This document shows, in pieces, positions 16,007-24,511 of a stretch of DNA of 32,899 nt. A model generated the notes under the pieces. The model worked only from the letters and a program-made list of their open reading frames with translations. It made no database searches and was not told where the DNA came from. This DNA comes from Rhodopila sp. GTDB lineage: Bacteria; Pseudomonadota; Alphaproteobacteria; Acetobacterales; Acetobacteraceae. Every line of letters begins with the position of its first letter. Position 1 is the first letter of the stretch. Made by a program: the position numbers and the translations under genes. The DNA lies in NCBI GenBank assembly GCA_025355085.1, contig JANXLQ010000011.1, forward strand, positions 1 to 32,899, in the 5' to 3' direction.

Positions 16007-16438
16007 TCACTCGGCAGGATCGACACGGTGGTAGCGGGCGCGCACGCCGCGTTCGATGGCGGCGGTGACCAGCGGATCCAACCCCAGTTCGCCGCGCACG
16101 AAGTCAAGCATCTCCAGCGACTGACGGCGCGTGCCCTCGCCGCCTGCCACGACTTCGCAGCTCAGGGCATAGGCGGTTTCACGAAGTTTGGGACTAAGCG
16201 CCGCGCATATCAGGCGGCTGGCGTGGGCCAGACCCTCGTCCTCATGCAGCAGATTGGCGGCACGTTCGGTTACGCTGGCAAGCGCGTCGCTGGTGAAATC
16301 CTGAAAGGCCGGCAGCGTTTGCACCAGACCGGACATGATGCCGATTTCCCGGTCGGTCATGCCGCCATCCGCGGCGGAAACCAGAACCATGGTTAGAACC
16401 AGCGCCTCAGGCGCATTGATGGAATCGGTGGACCGCAT
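16007..16438 (-). CDS. TerB-like (tellurite-resistance/DjlA N-domain family) protein
   Basis: The 143-residue all-helical protein shows the TerB-fold pattern: an N-terminal helix with ALVLTMVLVSAADGGMTDREI, where the ADGxxxxxE segment is characteristic. Further helices include GLAHASRLICAAL and KLRETAYALSCEVVAGGEGT, with a second acidic turn, and SLEMLDFVRGELGLDP. Such domains are cytoplasmic and their acidic turns may bind metal; the biochemical role is unclear and tellurite resistance should not be assumed. The ATG at 16438 has GGAGG eight bases upstream. It starts 37 bases after the helicase stop on the same strand, so the two are probably co-transcribed, helicase first. Confidence 0.75.
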   Translation of the reverse strand: MRSTDSINAPEALVLTMVLVSAADGGMTDREIGIMSGLVQTLPAFQDFTSDALASVTERAANLLHEDEGLAHASRLICAALSPKLRETAYALSCEVVAGGEGTRRQSLEMLDFVRGELGLDPLVTAAIERGVRARYHRVDPAE

Positions 16439-16475
16439 TTGTATGCCTCCAGAAATAATGAACAAGGCGAAAGCC

Positions 16476-19403
16476 TTAAGCCGGTGATCGTGGCATTAGA
16501 AATGCACGAGTCCGTAAGAAAGCACCAGTTTCTTCAACCGCCTGTGCGAGGCCGACACGTTTCACGGCAACTCCGGCCGGGAATGCCGACATTAGCCGGG
16601 TCGGTGCCTGACGGTCGAGCAACACGAAAACCCCCCGGTCCGACGCGCGGCGAATTAAACGTCCGAAAGCCTGGCGCAGTCGCAACCGGACGATGCGGTC
16701 GTCGTAGCCCTTCGGGTCGCCGCCCGACAGGTGGACCCGGCGTTCCCGATGCAGGATGTCAGGCCGGGGCCACGGCGTGCGCTCGAACACCACCAGCCGC
16801 AGCGCGTTGCCAGGGACATCGACGCCGTCCCGCATGGCGTCGGTACCGAGGAGGCAGCTTTCTTCCTCGGCGCGGAAGATGTCCACCAGGGTCGCGTTGC
16901 CCATCGCATCGACGTGCTGGGCGTACAACGGAATGCCGGCCCGTTCCAGTTCCGGGGCGATCTTCGCATGGACCGTGCGCAGGCGGCTGATCGCGGTAAA
17001 CAGACCCAATGCGCTGCCGTCGGACGCAATAAACAGGGCGCGGTAGGCGGCCGCCAATTGGTCGAGGTTGCCCGGCGCCACGTCGGTGACCACGAATGCC
17101 CGCGTCTGTTCGGCGTAGTCGAACGGCGACGCCACGGCGGCACGAATGGCGGGCGAGGGCAGATGCGGTGCGCCGACTCGCGCTTCAGCCGATGCCCAGG
17201 CGATTTCGGGGTCGCTGTTCCCGGAATCGCGCAGTGTCGCCGAGGTGATCAACAACCCCTGGGCCGGGGCGGCCAGGGTCGAGGCAAACGGGATCGTCGG
17301 GTCAAGCCAGTGCCGATGCAGGCCGACATCCTGATCGCGCAACCCGTCACGCCGGTCCAGCCTCAAAAACAGCACATGGCTCGGGCGGGTGCCGGGTTCA
17401 GGTTGCGGTTCGGTCAGGCTCCAGAGCATCGCCTGCCATGCCTGTAGCGGGTTCAGCGCCCGCCGCATCAGGGACCGCCCGGTGGCTTCGATGCGATTGC
17501 GGGTGCCTTCGTCGATTTCCTCCGCTTCGTCGTCCAACCGGGCGAGCAGGCGTTCGCGTAGGGTCGCCAGCGGTTCGGCAATCCGGGCCAGGGCGCGGGC
17601 CAACCGTTCGGAGGCAGCAGCGGCGTCTTCATTCAGCGGGAACACGTCGCATTCCATCGACCCGAACGTCGGGCGGCCATCGGCGCCGGCGGTGCGGGCC
17701 AGTATCTGGCGGCGGATGAAGCGCAGGAATGTCTCGGACGGATTCGGGCGAACCGGTTCGACGCTTTCGAAATCCGGGGTTTCCTCCCCCGAGATGCGGC
17801 TGGCCCAGTCGGAGGGCGGCAGCGCCGCGGCAGCCTGTAAAGCTGCGTCCAACGGTGCGATCAGCGCAGGCCGATCGACGACCAGATCGTCTATCCGTTT
17901 GCGTAGCCCGCGGGCGCGGGACCGGCCGCCCTCTGCCCCACGCAGCCAGCGGCGGAGTTCGGCGGTTTCCCCACCCGACAGCGCAGCCGAGAACGCGCTG
18001 TCGGCGGCGTCGAAGACGTGGTGGCCCTCATCGAACACATAGCGGGTCGGGACGGCGGTGTCGTCGATGCCTCCCCAGGCGGCTTGCGTCATGACCAACG
18101 CATGGTTGGCGACGACCAGTTCGGCGGTGCGGGACCGGCGGATCGTGTGCTCGATAAAGCAGCGGCGCCAATGCGGGCAGGCGGCGTGGATGCACTCCCC
18201 CCTGCGGTCGGCCAAGGAGGCAATCAGGGTGCCGCCGAACAGTTCGGGCAGCCAGCCGGGCAGATCGCCGCCTTGCACGTCGCCGTCGCCGGTGGCCATG
18301 GCCCAGCGGGCGATCAGGCCGAGCGGGACGACGGTTTGGTTCATGAACCCGGTGGTGGCGGTGCCGATCGCGTCCTCCAGGTTCAGCAGGCAGAGGTAGT
18401 TTTCCCGGCCTTTGCGCACGACAACGCGGCGGCGGCGTTCGGTTGGGTCGGGGATCAGGCGTTCCAGTTCGTTGTCGATCTGGCGCTGGAGGTGGCGGGT
18501 GAAGGTGCTGATCCAGACCGCGCCCTTGTTCTTTTCTGCCCAGACGCTTGCCGGGGCGAGATAACCGAGCGTCTTGCCGGTGCCGGTGCCGGCTTCCACC
18601 AGGACCATGTGCGGGTCGCCGCGGACTTCGCGCGGGGCAAACGCGGCGGTGGCGGCGCCGGCGTAGTCCCCCTGGCCCGGGCGCTGTTCGGCGTTGGGAC
18701 CGAGCATCTTGGCCAGACGTTGGCGGGCTTCGGATTCGGTGACGGGGTGGGATGATGGCGGGGGCAGGGGGGCTGTGTCTTCCCACTCCGGCAGCTTTTT
18801 CCAGATTTTCAACGGTTCGTTCGACGATGCCGCGTCGGGCCGGCCGAGCGCGTGCGTAACGTAGCCGCCCCAGCCCCAGCCGGCTTTCTGCATGCGGGCG
18901 GCCAGAACGGCGGCGTCGCGGTTCATCAGGATGTCGCGGCCCTGCGATAGGTGGTTCAGCAGCGCGGCGGCAAGGTCGGGAAGGCGGGTGACCTCGGCTT
19001 CCAGGCCGATCGGCGGCTGGTCGTTGTCGAGCGCCATGGCGAGGCCGCGCGGCGTTGGGGCGGCGGAGTGGGCGGGGCGCACGAAGGCGAACAGGTCCAG
19101 CAGGTCGAACGCCGGGCCGGGCCGCATGCCGAGGCGGCGGAAGGTGGCGGGGGCGTGGACCAGGATCGGCGGCGGGAGGGTCTTAAGAAGCGCGGCTGCC
19201 TCAACGGTGGGCAGCACTAACAGTTCGCCATCCGGTGTCAGGATGGCGGCGCGGCCGTGGCCCGCGACCACCGAGGGTGCGTCGGGCAGCGCGATTGAAG
19301 GTGTCACCCAGGCTGTGTAGCGGGGATTGGGGGCTGTGTCATCGCGCCACCCAATATAGGAGATAAGGTTGCCACCAGTCAGCAACAGCGGGCCATCGGT
19401 CAA
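16476..19403 (-). CDS. XPD/DinG-type ATP-dependent DNA helicase
   Basis: Superfamily 2 iron-sulfur helicase, likely 5'-3', of the DinG/YoaA/XPD type, acting in repair or replication. It is 975 residues with an N-terminal region of about 230 residues lacking helicase motifs. Walker A is VEAGTGTGKTLGYLAP and the DEAH-type box is YVFDEGHHVFDAAD. Between them four cysteines (one in YLCLLNLEDA, then CIHAACPHWRRC) fit the Fe-S cluster. Motif VI is RQAFGRLIRRASDRG near the C-terminus. The frame opens with TTG at 19403; a GTG at 19307 is an alternative and is close to where I would expect homologues to begin (LPDAPSVVAGHGR). Neither has a strong ribosome-binding site. A TerB-like gene follows 37 bases downstream. 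Confidence 0.88.
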   Translation of the reverse strand: MTDGPLLLTGGNLISYIGWRDDTAPNPRYTAWVTPSIALPDAPSVVAGHGRAAILTPDGELLVLPTVEAAALLKTLPPPILVHAPATFRRLGMRPGPAFDLLDLFAFVRPAHSAAPTPRGLAMALDNDQPPIGLEAEVTRLPDLAAALLNHLSQGRDILMNRDAAVLAARMQKAGWGWGGYVTHALGRPDAASSNEPLKIWKKLPEWEDTAPLPPPSSHPVTESEARQRLAKMLGPNAEQRPGQGDYAGAATAAFAPREVRGDPHMVLVEAGTGTGKTLGYLAPASVWAEKNKGAVWISTFTRHLQRQIDNELERLIPDPTERRRRVVVRKGRENYLCLLNLEDAIGTATTGFMNQTVVPLGLIARWAMATGDGDVQGGDLPGWLPELFGGTLIASLADRRGECIHAACPHWRRCFIEHTIRRSRTAELVVANHALVMTQAAWGGIDDTAVPTRYVFDEGHHVFDAADSAFSAALSGGETAELRRWLRGAEGGRSRARGLRKRIDDLVVDRPALIAPLDAALQAAAALPPSDWASRISGEETPDFESVEPVRPNPSETFLRFIRRQILARTAGADGRPTFGSMECDVFPLNEDAAAASERLARALARIAEPLATLRERLLARLDDEAEEIDEGTRNRIEATGRSLMRRALNPLQAWQAMLWSLTEPQPEPGTRPSHVLFLRLDRRDGLRDQDVGLHRHWLDPTIPFASTLAAPAQGLLITSATLRDSGNSDPEIAWASAEARVGAPHLPSPAIRAAVASPFDYAEQTRAFVVTDVAPGNLDQLAAAYRALFIASDGSALGLFTAISRLRTVHAKIAPELERAGIPLYAQHVDAMGNATLVDIFRAEEESCLLGTDAMRDGVDVPGNALRLVVFERTPWPRPDILHRERRVHLSGGDPKGYDDRIVRLRLRQAFGRLIRRASDRGVFVLLDRQAPTRLMSAFPAGVAVKRVGLAQAVEETGAFLRTRAFLMPRSPA

Positions 19404-19522
19404 TCCTCGTCGGCCTCATTCACACGATGCACGACGTCTGCGAGTGGTCTCAATCCGACAAATCCGAAAAAGTCTGCTAAGCCCTCGGCAGCCACACTTT
19501 TCCACTCAAAGGATCGAACGCG

Positions 19523-20080
19523 ATGGTAGTAAGGATCGACCGAGTTGTCACCAAAGGTGGCGATAAAGGTGAAACATCGTTAGGCGACGGCACCCGTGTC
19601 TCAAAAACCGATGCTCGGATTGAGGCACTTGGGGCCGTTGACGAAGCCAACGCGGTCATCGGCGTATTGCGTACTCATACAAGGCACCGAAAAGTCGAAG
19701 ACGCGATGTTGGGCCGCATACAAAACGATCTGTTCGACGCCGGTGCCGACCTGTGTGTCCCGGGAAGCGCCGGCGACCGCCTCCGTATGACCGAACAGAC
19801 TGTCGCACGCCTTGAAGCCGAAGTTGACCAGATGAACGCGGAACTACCGGCGTTGACGAGCTTCATCCTACCAGGAGGGTCCGACGCCGCAGCGTTTGCC
19901 CATATCGCCCGCGTTACGGTTCGGCGTGCTGAAAGATCGGTGCTTGCGGTCGCAAATACCAATGTAGAGGTGCGACGCTACCTCAATCGGCTTTCCGATC
20001 ATCTTTTCGTTCTTGCCCGCGTGCTCAACGAGAATGCCGCGACCGACGTGCTTTGGGTGCCCGGCGCCAACCGGTCGTGA
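19523..20080 (+). CDS. Cob(I)alamin adenosyltransferase, PduO type
   Basis: This enzyme transfers adenosyl from ATP to Co(I) of corrinoids, giving adenosylcobalamin. The 185-residue length is usual for PduO-type enzymes. The N-terminal ATP-binding signature is TKGGDKGETSLGDGTRVSK, followed by ALGAVDEANAVIG. Near the C-terminus RYLNRLSDHLFVLARVLN carries the conserved Arg and Asp of the active site. The ATG at 19523 is preceded by AGGA nine bases upstream. The gene stands alone: the 119-base gap before it shows no cobalamin riboswitch core, and no other cobalamin gene adjoins. The protein likely maintains the cofactor for B12-dependent enzymes coded elsewhere. Gene symbols cobO, pduO and mmaB are all in use for this family. 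Confidence 0.95.
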   Translation: MVVRIDRVVTKGGDKGETSLGDGTRVSKTDARIEALGAVDEANAVIGVLRTHTRHRKVEDAMLGRIQNDLFDAGADLCVPGSAGDRLRMTEQTVARLEAEVDQMNAELPALTSFILPGGSDAAAFAHIARVTVRRAERSVLAVANTNVEVRRYLNRLSDHLFVLARVLNENAATDVLWVPGANRS

Positions 20081-20225
20081 CCTGGTTTGGATGCTTCCCA
20101 TCGTCTTGGCCCGAGTCGCCGGACCGTCTGTGGCAGCAGGCGCGTGAATAGGTGGCCCGAAAACGAGCTTGGCCAGGACGAAATGACTGGTCCGCCAGCC
20201 GATTGGCTTATTGTCGCGCGTCGGC

Positions 20226-20945
20226 CTAATCGGTGCCGGGTTGAAAAGGGCGTTCGCAGCCAGGGGCGTCGTCGCGTTCGAACACCTCGTCCCATGCCGC
20301 CCGCAACGCCACATCCGCATCGTGCATGGTCGCCGGAATACCCAGTGCGGCCAGACTGGTGACTCCGAACTGCGGCAGGCCGCAGGGTACGATGCCGCCG
20401 AAGTGGGACAGGTTCGGTTCCACGTTCAGTGCGACTCCATGCCAGCTCACCCAGCGGGTGATCCGCACGCCGATGGCGCCGATTTTCGAGTCGGCGCCGG
20501 TCAGAGGATCGGCAACCCAGATGCCGACTCGGCCTGCGCGGCGTTCGCCCTTAACGTTGAACCGGTCCAACGTGCGGATCAGCCACTCCTCCAGCCCGTT
20601 GACGTAGCAGCGGATGTCCTGCGCCGGGACTCGGCCGTGGCGCCGGTTCAGGTCGAGCATCACGTACGCGGTGCGTTGTCCCGGCCCATGATACGTCCAT
20701 TGGCCGCCACGCCCGGCGTTGAACGTCGGAAAGCGCCCGGGGTCCGTCAATTCGGCTGGTTTGGCCGATGTCCCGGCGGTGTACAGCGGCGGATGCTCCA
20801 CCAGCCACACCTGTTCGACCGCCGTCCCGGCCCGAATGCCGGCGACACGCTGTTGCATTTCGGCGAGGGCGGCGGGGTATTCGGTCAATCCGTCGCCGAT
20901 ACGCCACTCCGGAGCAATTGAGGTCATTGAACCATTCTCATTCAT
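20226..20945 (-). CDS. lipB: Lipoyl(octanoyl)-ACP:protein octanoyltransferase
   Basis: LipB moves octanoyl from acyl carrier protein to the lipoyl domains of dehydrogenase complexes and the glycine cleavage H protein. The 239-residue product shows the family core: [12 protein letters not shown], the [12 protein letters not shown] signature and [10 protein letters not shown]. The catalytic lysine is in [20 protein letters not shown], and the acyl-thioester cysteine is in GGIVPCGL. The first ATG is at 20945; an in-frame ATG at 20927 (MTSIAPEW) is equally plausible and neither has a clear ribosome-binding site. It is convergent with the adenosyltransferase gene (145 bases between stops) and divergent from the tRNA-Leu gene, whose 5' end is 31 bases from this start. 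Confidence 0.96.
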   Translation of the reverse strand: MNENGSMTSIAPEWRIGDGLTEYPAALAEMQQRVAGIRAGTAVEQVWLVEHPPLYTAGTSAKPAELTDPGRFPTFNAGRGGQWTYHGPGQRTAYVMLDLNRRHGRVPAQDIRCYVNGLEEWLIRTLDRFNVKGERRAGRVGIWVADPLTGADSKIGAIGVRITRWVSWHGVALNVEPNLSHFGGIVPCGLPQFGVTSLAALGIPATMHDADVALRAAWDEVFERDDAPGCERPFQPGTD

Positions 20946-20976
20946 CCGCTATACCCTGGCCACTGCCTACCACGGT

Positions 20977-21062
20977 GCGGTCGTGGCGGAATGGTAGACG
21001 CGCAAGCTTGAGGTGCTTGTGGGGGTAACCTCGTGGAAGTTCGAGTCTTCTCGACCGCACCA
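20977..21062 (+). tRNA. tRNA-Leu (anticodon GAG)
   Basis: The acceptor arms GCGGTCG (20977-20983) and CGACCGC (21052-21058) pair perfectly, with discriminator A and encoded CCA ending at 21062. The anticodon stem CAAGC/GCTTG encloses the loop TTGAGGT, with anticodon GAG at 21010-21012. A long variable arm (class II tRNA, GGGGGTAACCTC region) and T loop TTCGAGT complete a leucine tRNA. It should read CUC and CUU codons. A short T-run (AAATTTTT) follows the CCA. Confidence 0.97.
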
Positions 21063-21093
21063 AATTTTTCCGGTTCAAAGCGCGAAGGCGTCG

Positions 21094-21273
21094 TTAGCGA
21101 GGACGGCGCGAGGTGTGGCGGTTGATCCAGACAAGGCCGTCGATCAGCCAATCCCGTTGATTCACCGCAGCGAGGCGCTGCTGGGTGTGAACCGACAGCC
21201 GCGCGGTGCAAATGACAATCCCCACCAGGAAAGCGACAACCGGTATTAGCAAAGTCCAATCCTGGATCGTCAT
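21094..21273 (-). CDS. 59-residue predicted membrane protein
   Basis: An ATG at 21273 is preceded by GAGG within GTGAGGTCCCC, a good ribosome-binding site, and the frame runs to a TAA at 21094. The protein starts MTIQDWTLLIPVVAFLVGIV, has a single N-terminal TM helix (about residues 6-24), then a soluble tail with QQRLAAVNQRDWLIDGLVW and a basic end NRHTSRRPR. It lies 57 bases downstream of the 150-residue membrane protein on the same strand, so the two may form an operon. I do not recognise the family. The length, ribosome-binding site and amino-acid pattern make it more credible than chance. Confidence 0.55.
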   Translation of the reverse strand: MTIQDWTLLIPVVAFLVGIVICTARLSVHTQQRLAAVNQRDWLIDGLVWINRHTSRRPR

Positions 21274-21330
21274 GGGGACCTCACAAAAACGCTTCGAACG
21301 ACACGGAAATGCGCTTCTTCTTTCATGAAT

Positions 21331-21783
21331 TCAACCCTTTCCGGCGATTTCCATTTCAAGCACATAGGCCAGCAGTATATTCGCGGCACCGAACATGACC
21401 ATCCCCGCCAACCAGGGCCATTCGATCTGCGAGGCCAGCAATGTGATCGAGAACATCATCGATTCTATGAAAAAGAGCAGGCATAGCATCAAAAGATAGC
21501 CAAGAATCGTGCGGTCTGCTCGTTCGGTGTTCCACAGCAGGCGGATGCAATTGACGATCGCGTTTCCGGCAACAGCCACGCAAAGAAGGACGAGTTGGAT
21601 CGGCCAGAACCGCAGATCCGTGAACGTTCGATCTGCTGCGGGAAACGTGCCCTGTGGGGTGGCTGCGAGCGCTAACAGCATCAGCAACTGACAGCCGATT
21701 GGTATTGCAGCGACGACAAGGCCGACAAGCAGCATACGCCGCTGCTGGCGCTTTATGTCTGCGTGCTCGGCATTGTCCGACAT
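21331..21783 (-). CDS. Predicted four-helix membrane protein of unknown function
   Basis: The 150-residue product has four hydrophobic segments: about residues 17-40 (MLLVGLVVAAIPIGCQLLML), 57-80 (FWPIQLVLLCVAVAGNAIVN), 92-112 (ILGYLLMLCLLFFIESMMF) and 120-142 (WPWLAGMVMFGAANILLAYV). A short acidic/basic N-terminus (MSDNAEHADIKRQQRR) and the tail EMEIAGKG flank them. The ATG at 21783 has GAGG nine bases upstream; the upstream frame start at 21816 lacks one. I do not recognise the family. It is followed on the same strand by a 59-residue single-TM protein and then, on the other strand, by tRNA-Leu. Confidence 0.65.
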   Translation of the reverse strand: MSDNAEHADIKRQQRRMLLVGLVVAAIPIGCQLLMLLALAATPQGTFPAADRTFTDLRFWPIQLVLLCVAVAGNAIVNCIRLLWNTERADRTILGYLLMLCLLFFIESMMFSITLLASQIEWPWLAGMVMFGAANILLAYVLEMEIAGKG

Positions 21784-22066
21784 TCGATCCGTTCCTCTGC
21801 GGCGCCAGACGCTCAAAGAAAAGCGCGTTGGGGCCGCAGGGAGCAGTTAGCCCAGAAAAAGATGAACGATCGGTTAATGCTCAAACCGTTAGGCCAACGC
21901 ATTGATACCAATCATCGGACACATTGACATACCGCCATCCAATCTCCGTCATGGTTCGGCTGGTTGCCGCATCAGATTTGAAATGGTGGACAGCACTCAA
22001 CGAGCCCGCAGCGCATGCAACGGGTAATGGCGATGCCTCCGGTTACGGGACGAACGTCGGCAAGCC
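21784..22066. other. Intergenic stretch without recognised gene
   Basis: This is the first part of a 700-base gap between the membrane-protein pair and the sulfite reduction operon. A 47-codon open frame from ATG 21951 (MVRLVAASDLKWWTALNEPA) is visible, but it lacks a ribosome-binding site and recognisable family. I see no tRNA or clear terminator. Confidence 0.35.
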
Positions 22067-22430
22067 GTGCGCCCATGGGGCGTCATGCTCGTGAGGGTGT
22101 CATGCTCGGGGGGGGGGCGAAGCACCGGAGCGGAGAGCCGCACACCGAAATCTAAAATCTCATCGACGCGGATCGGTGCCTGTCAAAGCCGGGAGAGGCC
22201 CGGCGCGAAGGCGGTGCGATCATTCACGGCCAAATGTGCGTGCGGGACTTCCGGTTCTCCGGAATTTCGGAGGGGACGCAGCGCTGTCGTCTGTTACGGG
22301 CTGCGCCGCTGGCAGCGTCTCATTCGTCGCAACAAGACAGACCAAATGCCGCAGGCCCGGCGTTGGGCTAAGCGGCAAACCAATAGGCCTCGTTGGTCAA
22401 GCCCGGTGACAGGGTCGCCCGTAAGCCGAA
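22067..22430 (+). other. Structured non-coding segment, possible 5' remnant of a group II intron
   Basis: The segment opens with GTGCGCCC ATG GGGCG, which can form a hairpin like the canonical group II intron 5' end (GUGCG...). It is dense in paired elements: GCCGGGAGAGGCCCGGC (22188-22204) and TTCTCCGGAATTTCGGAG (22254-22271). A run of ten G occurs at 22108-22117. No reverse transcriptase, domain V or 3' end can be seen, so if it is an intron it is only a 5' fragment. The open frame through it has no protein-like composition. Family assignment is weak. Confidence 0.3.
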
Positions 22431-22483
22431 AAACATCGCTCGCAACTGCACCCTCATGGGCAAGCTTAAGCTGCGCCCGCCGT

Positions 22484-22795
22484 TCAACCAGCCAGCGCCG
22501 CCCCTGCCCACGCCGTTACGGTCCACAAACCGAGCAGGGTCATTTGCGCCTTCATGTTCAGCACCGGCGCGGCGGCATCCGCTTCGATTGCACGTCCACC
22601 GTTCAGTGCCAACGCGATCACCGGCAGATACACCACAAAACTCGCCAGTGTCGCCAGCAGCAGGCCCGTTACGCAGGCCTGCACACCGAACACGAAATAC
22701 GTTGCCAAAGCGCCTGCCGCATGCGGCAGGCCCGGCAGCCAGGGCTGGTCGGCAGATGAACCATAGACACCAGAAAGGGCACGAACAGCGCGCAT
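22484..22795 (-). CDS. Small membrane protein coupled to cysI
   Basis: The 103-residue product has at least two hydrophobic stretches: about 27-62 (ATYFVFGVQACVTGLLLATL, then a second part ASFVVYLPVIALAL), long enough for two helices, and 83-103 (MTLLGLWTVTAWAGAALAG). Its ATG (22795) lies three bases past the cysI stop, with GGGGA in the cysI end as ribosome-binding site, so translation is probably coupled. I do not recognise the family. Position at the end of a sulfite reduction operon suggests a link to sulfur metabolism, perhaps transport or membrane anchoring, but the sequence alone does not show it. Confidence 0.65.
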   Translation of the reverse strand: MRAVRALSGVYGSSADQPWLPGLPHAAGALATYFVFGVQACVTGLLLATLASFVVYLPVIALALNGGRAIEADAAAPVLNMKAQMTLLGLWTVTAWAGAALAG

Positions 22796-22798
22796 CGA

Positions 22799-24499
22799 TC
22801 AGTTCCCCACTTCAGCGGATAGATTGTCATGGAAGTTCAACCCCGCGGTCGTTTCCTGCACAATGCCCGCGCGGATCACATAGTCGCCGAACCGCTCCCC
22901 GTCCGTCCGTTCCTTCGCCCAGGACTCGAACAGCGGCGTCAGCGCAGCAACGATCTCGTCGCCATCGACATCCCGCCGATGCAGCTTGTTCAGTCGCGAG
23001 CCTTCGTGCGCCCCGCCCAAATACAGGTTGTAAACACCGGGAGTCCGGCCGACCAACCCGATTTCCGATACGTACGGCCGAGCACAGCCGTTGGGACAGC
23101 CGGTCATGCGGATGGTGATTTCGTCGTCACGCAGGCCGAACCGTTCCAGTTGGTCTTCCAGGCGTGTCACCAGATCGGGCAGGTAACGTTCGCTTTCTGC
23201 CAGCGCCAACCCGCATGTCGGCAGAGCCACGCAAGCCATCGCGCTGCGACGCAGCCCGCCCACCGGCTGGTCTAATCCATGCGCGGCAAGCAAAGCCTCA
23301 ACGTCCTGACGCGACCCCGCCGGAATATCCGCCAGCACCAAATTCTGGTTCGCCGTCATCACAAATCGCCCAACCCCAAGCTCGGCGATCGCGTGCAGTC
23401 CTTCCATCATCCGGCCTTTGATCCGGCCATTCTCAACGAACAACCCGAAATGCGCCGCGCCGCCGGCCCCGTCCACCCATCCAAATCGGTCGCCGGTAGA
23501 AACGAACCGATATGCCCGAGCCGGCTCCAGCTTCATCACCAGACGTTCGTTCACAAAAGAAATGAACTGCTCCAGGCCCATCTCATCGATGGTGTATTTC
23601 AAGCGCGCGTGTTTGCGGTTCGAACGATCGCCGTGGTCGCGTTGGACGGTGACGATTTTCTCGGCCACCTCTATCGCGTGTTCCGGCTTGCAAAAACCGA
23701 TCACATCGCCGGCGCGCGGATATGTTTCCGGCTCGCCATGGGTCATCCCCATACCGCCGCCAACCACGACGTTGTAACCAACGATTGCGCCGTTCTCGAC
23801 AATCGCGATCAACGACAGATCGTGCGCGAACACATCGACATCGTTGTGCGGCGGCAGTGCGATGGCGATCTTGAATTTGCGCGGCAGGTAAGTGCGGCCA
23901 AGGATCGGTTCATCCTCGATCGCACCGCCGGCAACTTTTTCTTCGTTCAACCATATTTCGTGCCAGGCGCGGGTGCGCGGCAGCAGATGAACCGAGATAT
24001 CGCGGGCGAGGTCGCTGATCTGCGCGTATAATAAAGGCTCCCACGGCGCGACGGTCGCGATAACGTTGCGGTTCACGTCGCCGCAGGCCGCGATGGTGTC
24101 CAGCAGATCGGCGTGCAACCCCTGCATCAGCGGTTGCAGGTTGCCCTTCAGGATGCCGTGAAACTGCACGGTTTCCCGCGTTGTCAGCCGGATCGTGCCG
24201 TTTGCCCGCTCCCGCGCCAGCTTTTCAATGCCAAGCCACTGTTTCGGTGTCACGATGCCGGCGGGCACCCGCATCCGGACCATGAAGCTGAAGGCTTTCT
24301 CCATCCGCTGCTTGCCGCGTTCGGCCCGCAGATCGCGGTCATCCTGCTGATAGAAGCCGTGGAATTTCGTTAGCTGCGTATCATCGTCGGCCAACGCGCC
24401 GGTTTCGGCGTGCGTTAGCCCCTCGGCGATGGTGCCGCGCAGCAGGTTGCTGGCGGACTTGATGCGCTCGTTGGCAGAGAGCGGCCGTTCGATAACCAT
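22799..24499 (-). CDS. cysI: Assimilatory sulfite reductase (NADPH), hemoprotein beta subunit
   Basis: This subunit reduces sulfite to sulfide using siroheme and a 4Fe-4S cluster, with electrons from the flavoprotein. The 566-residue length matches CysI. Cluster/siroheme cysteines are in C423-x5-C429 (MACVALPTCGLALAE) and C468-x3-C472 (TGCPNGCARPY). RLTTRETVQFHGI, GDVNRNV and VVVGGGMGMTHG are further nitrite/sulfite reductase blocks. The ATG at 24499 has AAGGA nine bases upstream; a TTG at 24505 is rejected. It starts 12 bases after the flavoprotein stop and is followed at once by a small membrane protein, indicating one transcript. It depends on siroheme, whose SUMT enzyme is encoded two genes upstream. 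Confidence 0.97.
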   Translation of the reverse strand: MVIERPLSANERIKSASNLLRGTIAEGLTHAETGALADDDTQLTKFHGFYQQDDRDLRAERGKQRMEKAFSFMVRMRVPAGIVTPKQWLGIEKLARERANGTIRLTTRETVQFHGILKGNLQPLMQGLHADLLDTIAACGDVNRNVIATVAPWEPLLYAQISDLARDISVHLLPRTRAWHEIWLNEEKVAGGAIEDEPILGRTYLPRKFKIAIALPPHNDVDVFAHDLSLIAIVENGAIVGYNVVVGGGMGMTHGEPETYPRAGDVIGFCKPEHAIEVAEKIVTVQRDHGDRSNRKHARLKYTIDEMGLEQFISFVNERLVMKLEPARAYRFVSTGDRFGWVDGAGGAAHFGLFVENGRIKGRMMEGLHAIAELGVGRFVMTANQNLVLADIPAGSRQDVEALLAAHGLDQPVGGLRRSAMACVALPTCGLALAESERYLPDLVTRLEDQLERFGLRDDEITIRMTGCPNGCARPYVSEIGLVGRTPGVYNLYLGGAHEGSRLNKLHRRDVDGDEIVAALTPLFESWAKERTDGERFGDYVIRAGIVQETTAGLNFHDNLSAEVGN

Positions 24500-24511
24500 G
24501 TCCAAAAGTCC

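Noticed and set aside
16007-16438. Tellurite-resistance determinant
   Set aside because: Only the TerB fold is suggested. No terC, terD or terZ relatives are present, so a resistance role is not supported.
19404-19522. Cobalamin riboswitch upstream of the adenosyltransferase gene
   Set aside because: No B12-box-like core or suitable stems were seen in this 119-base gap.
21951-22094. 47-codon frame MVRLVAASDL...
   Set aside because: No ribosome-binding site or family; the frame runs into the putative structured RNA. Too weak to call a gene.
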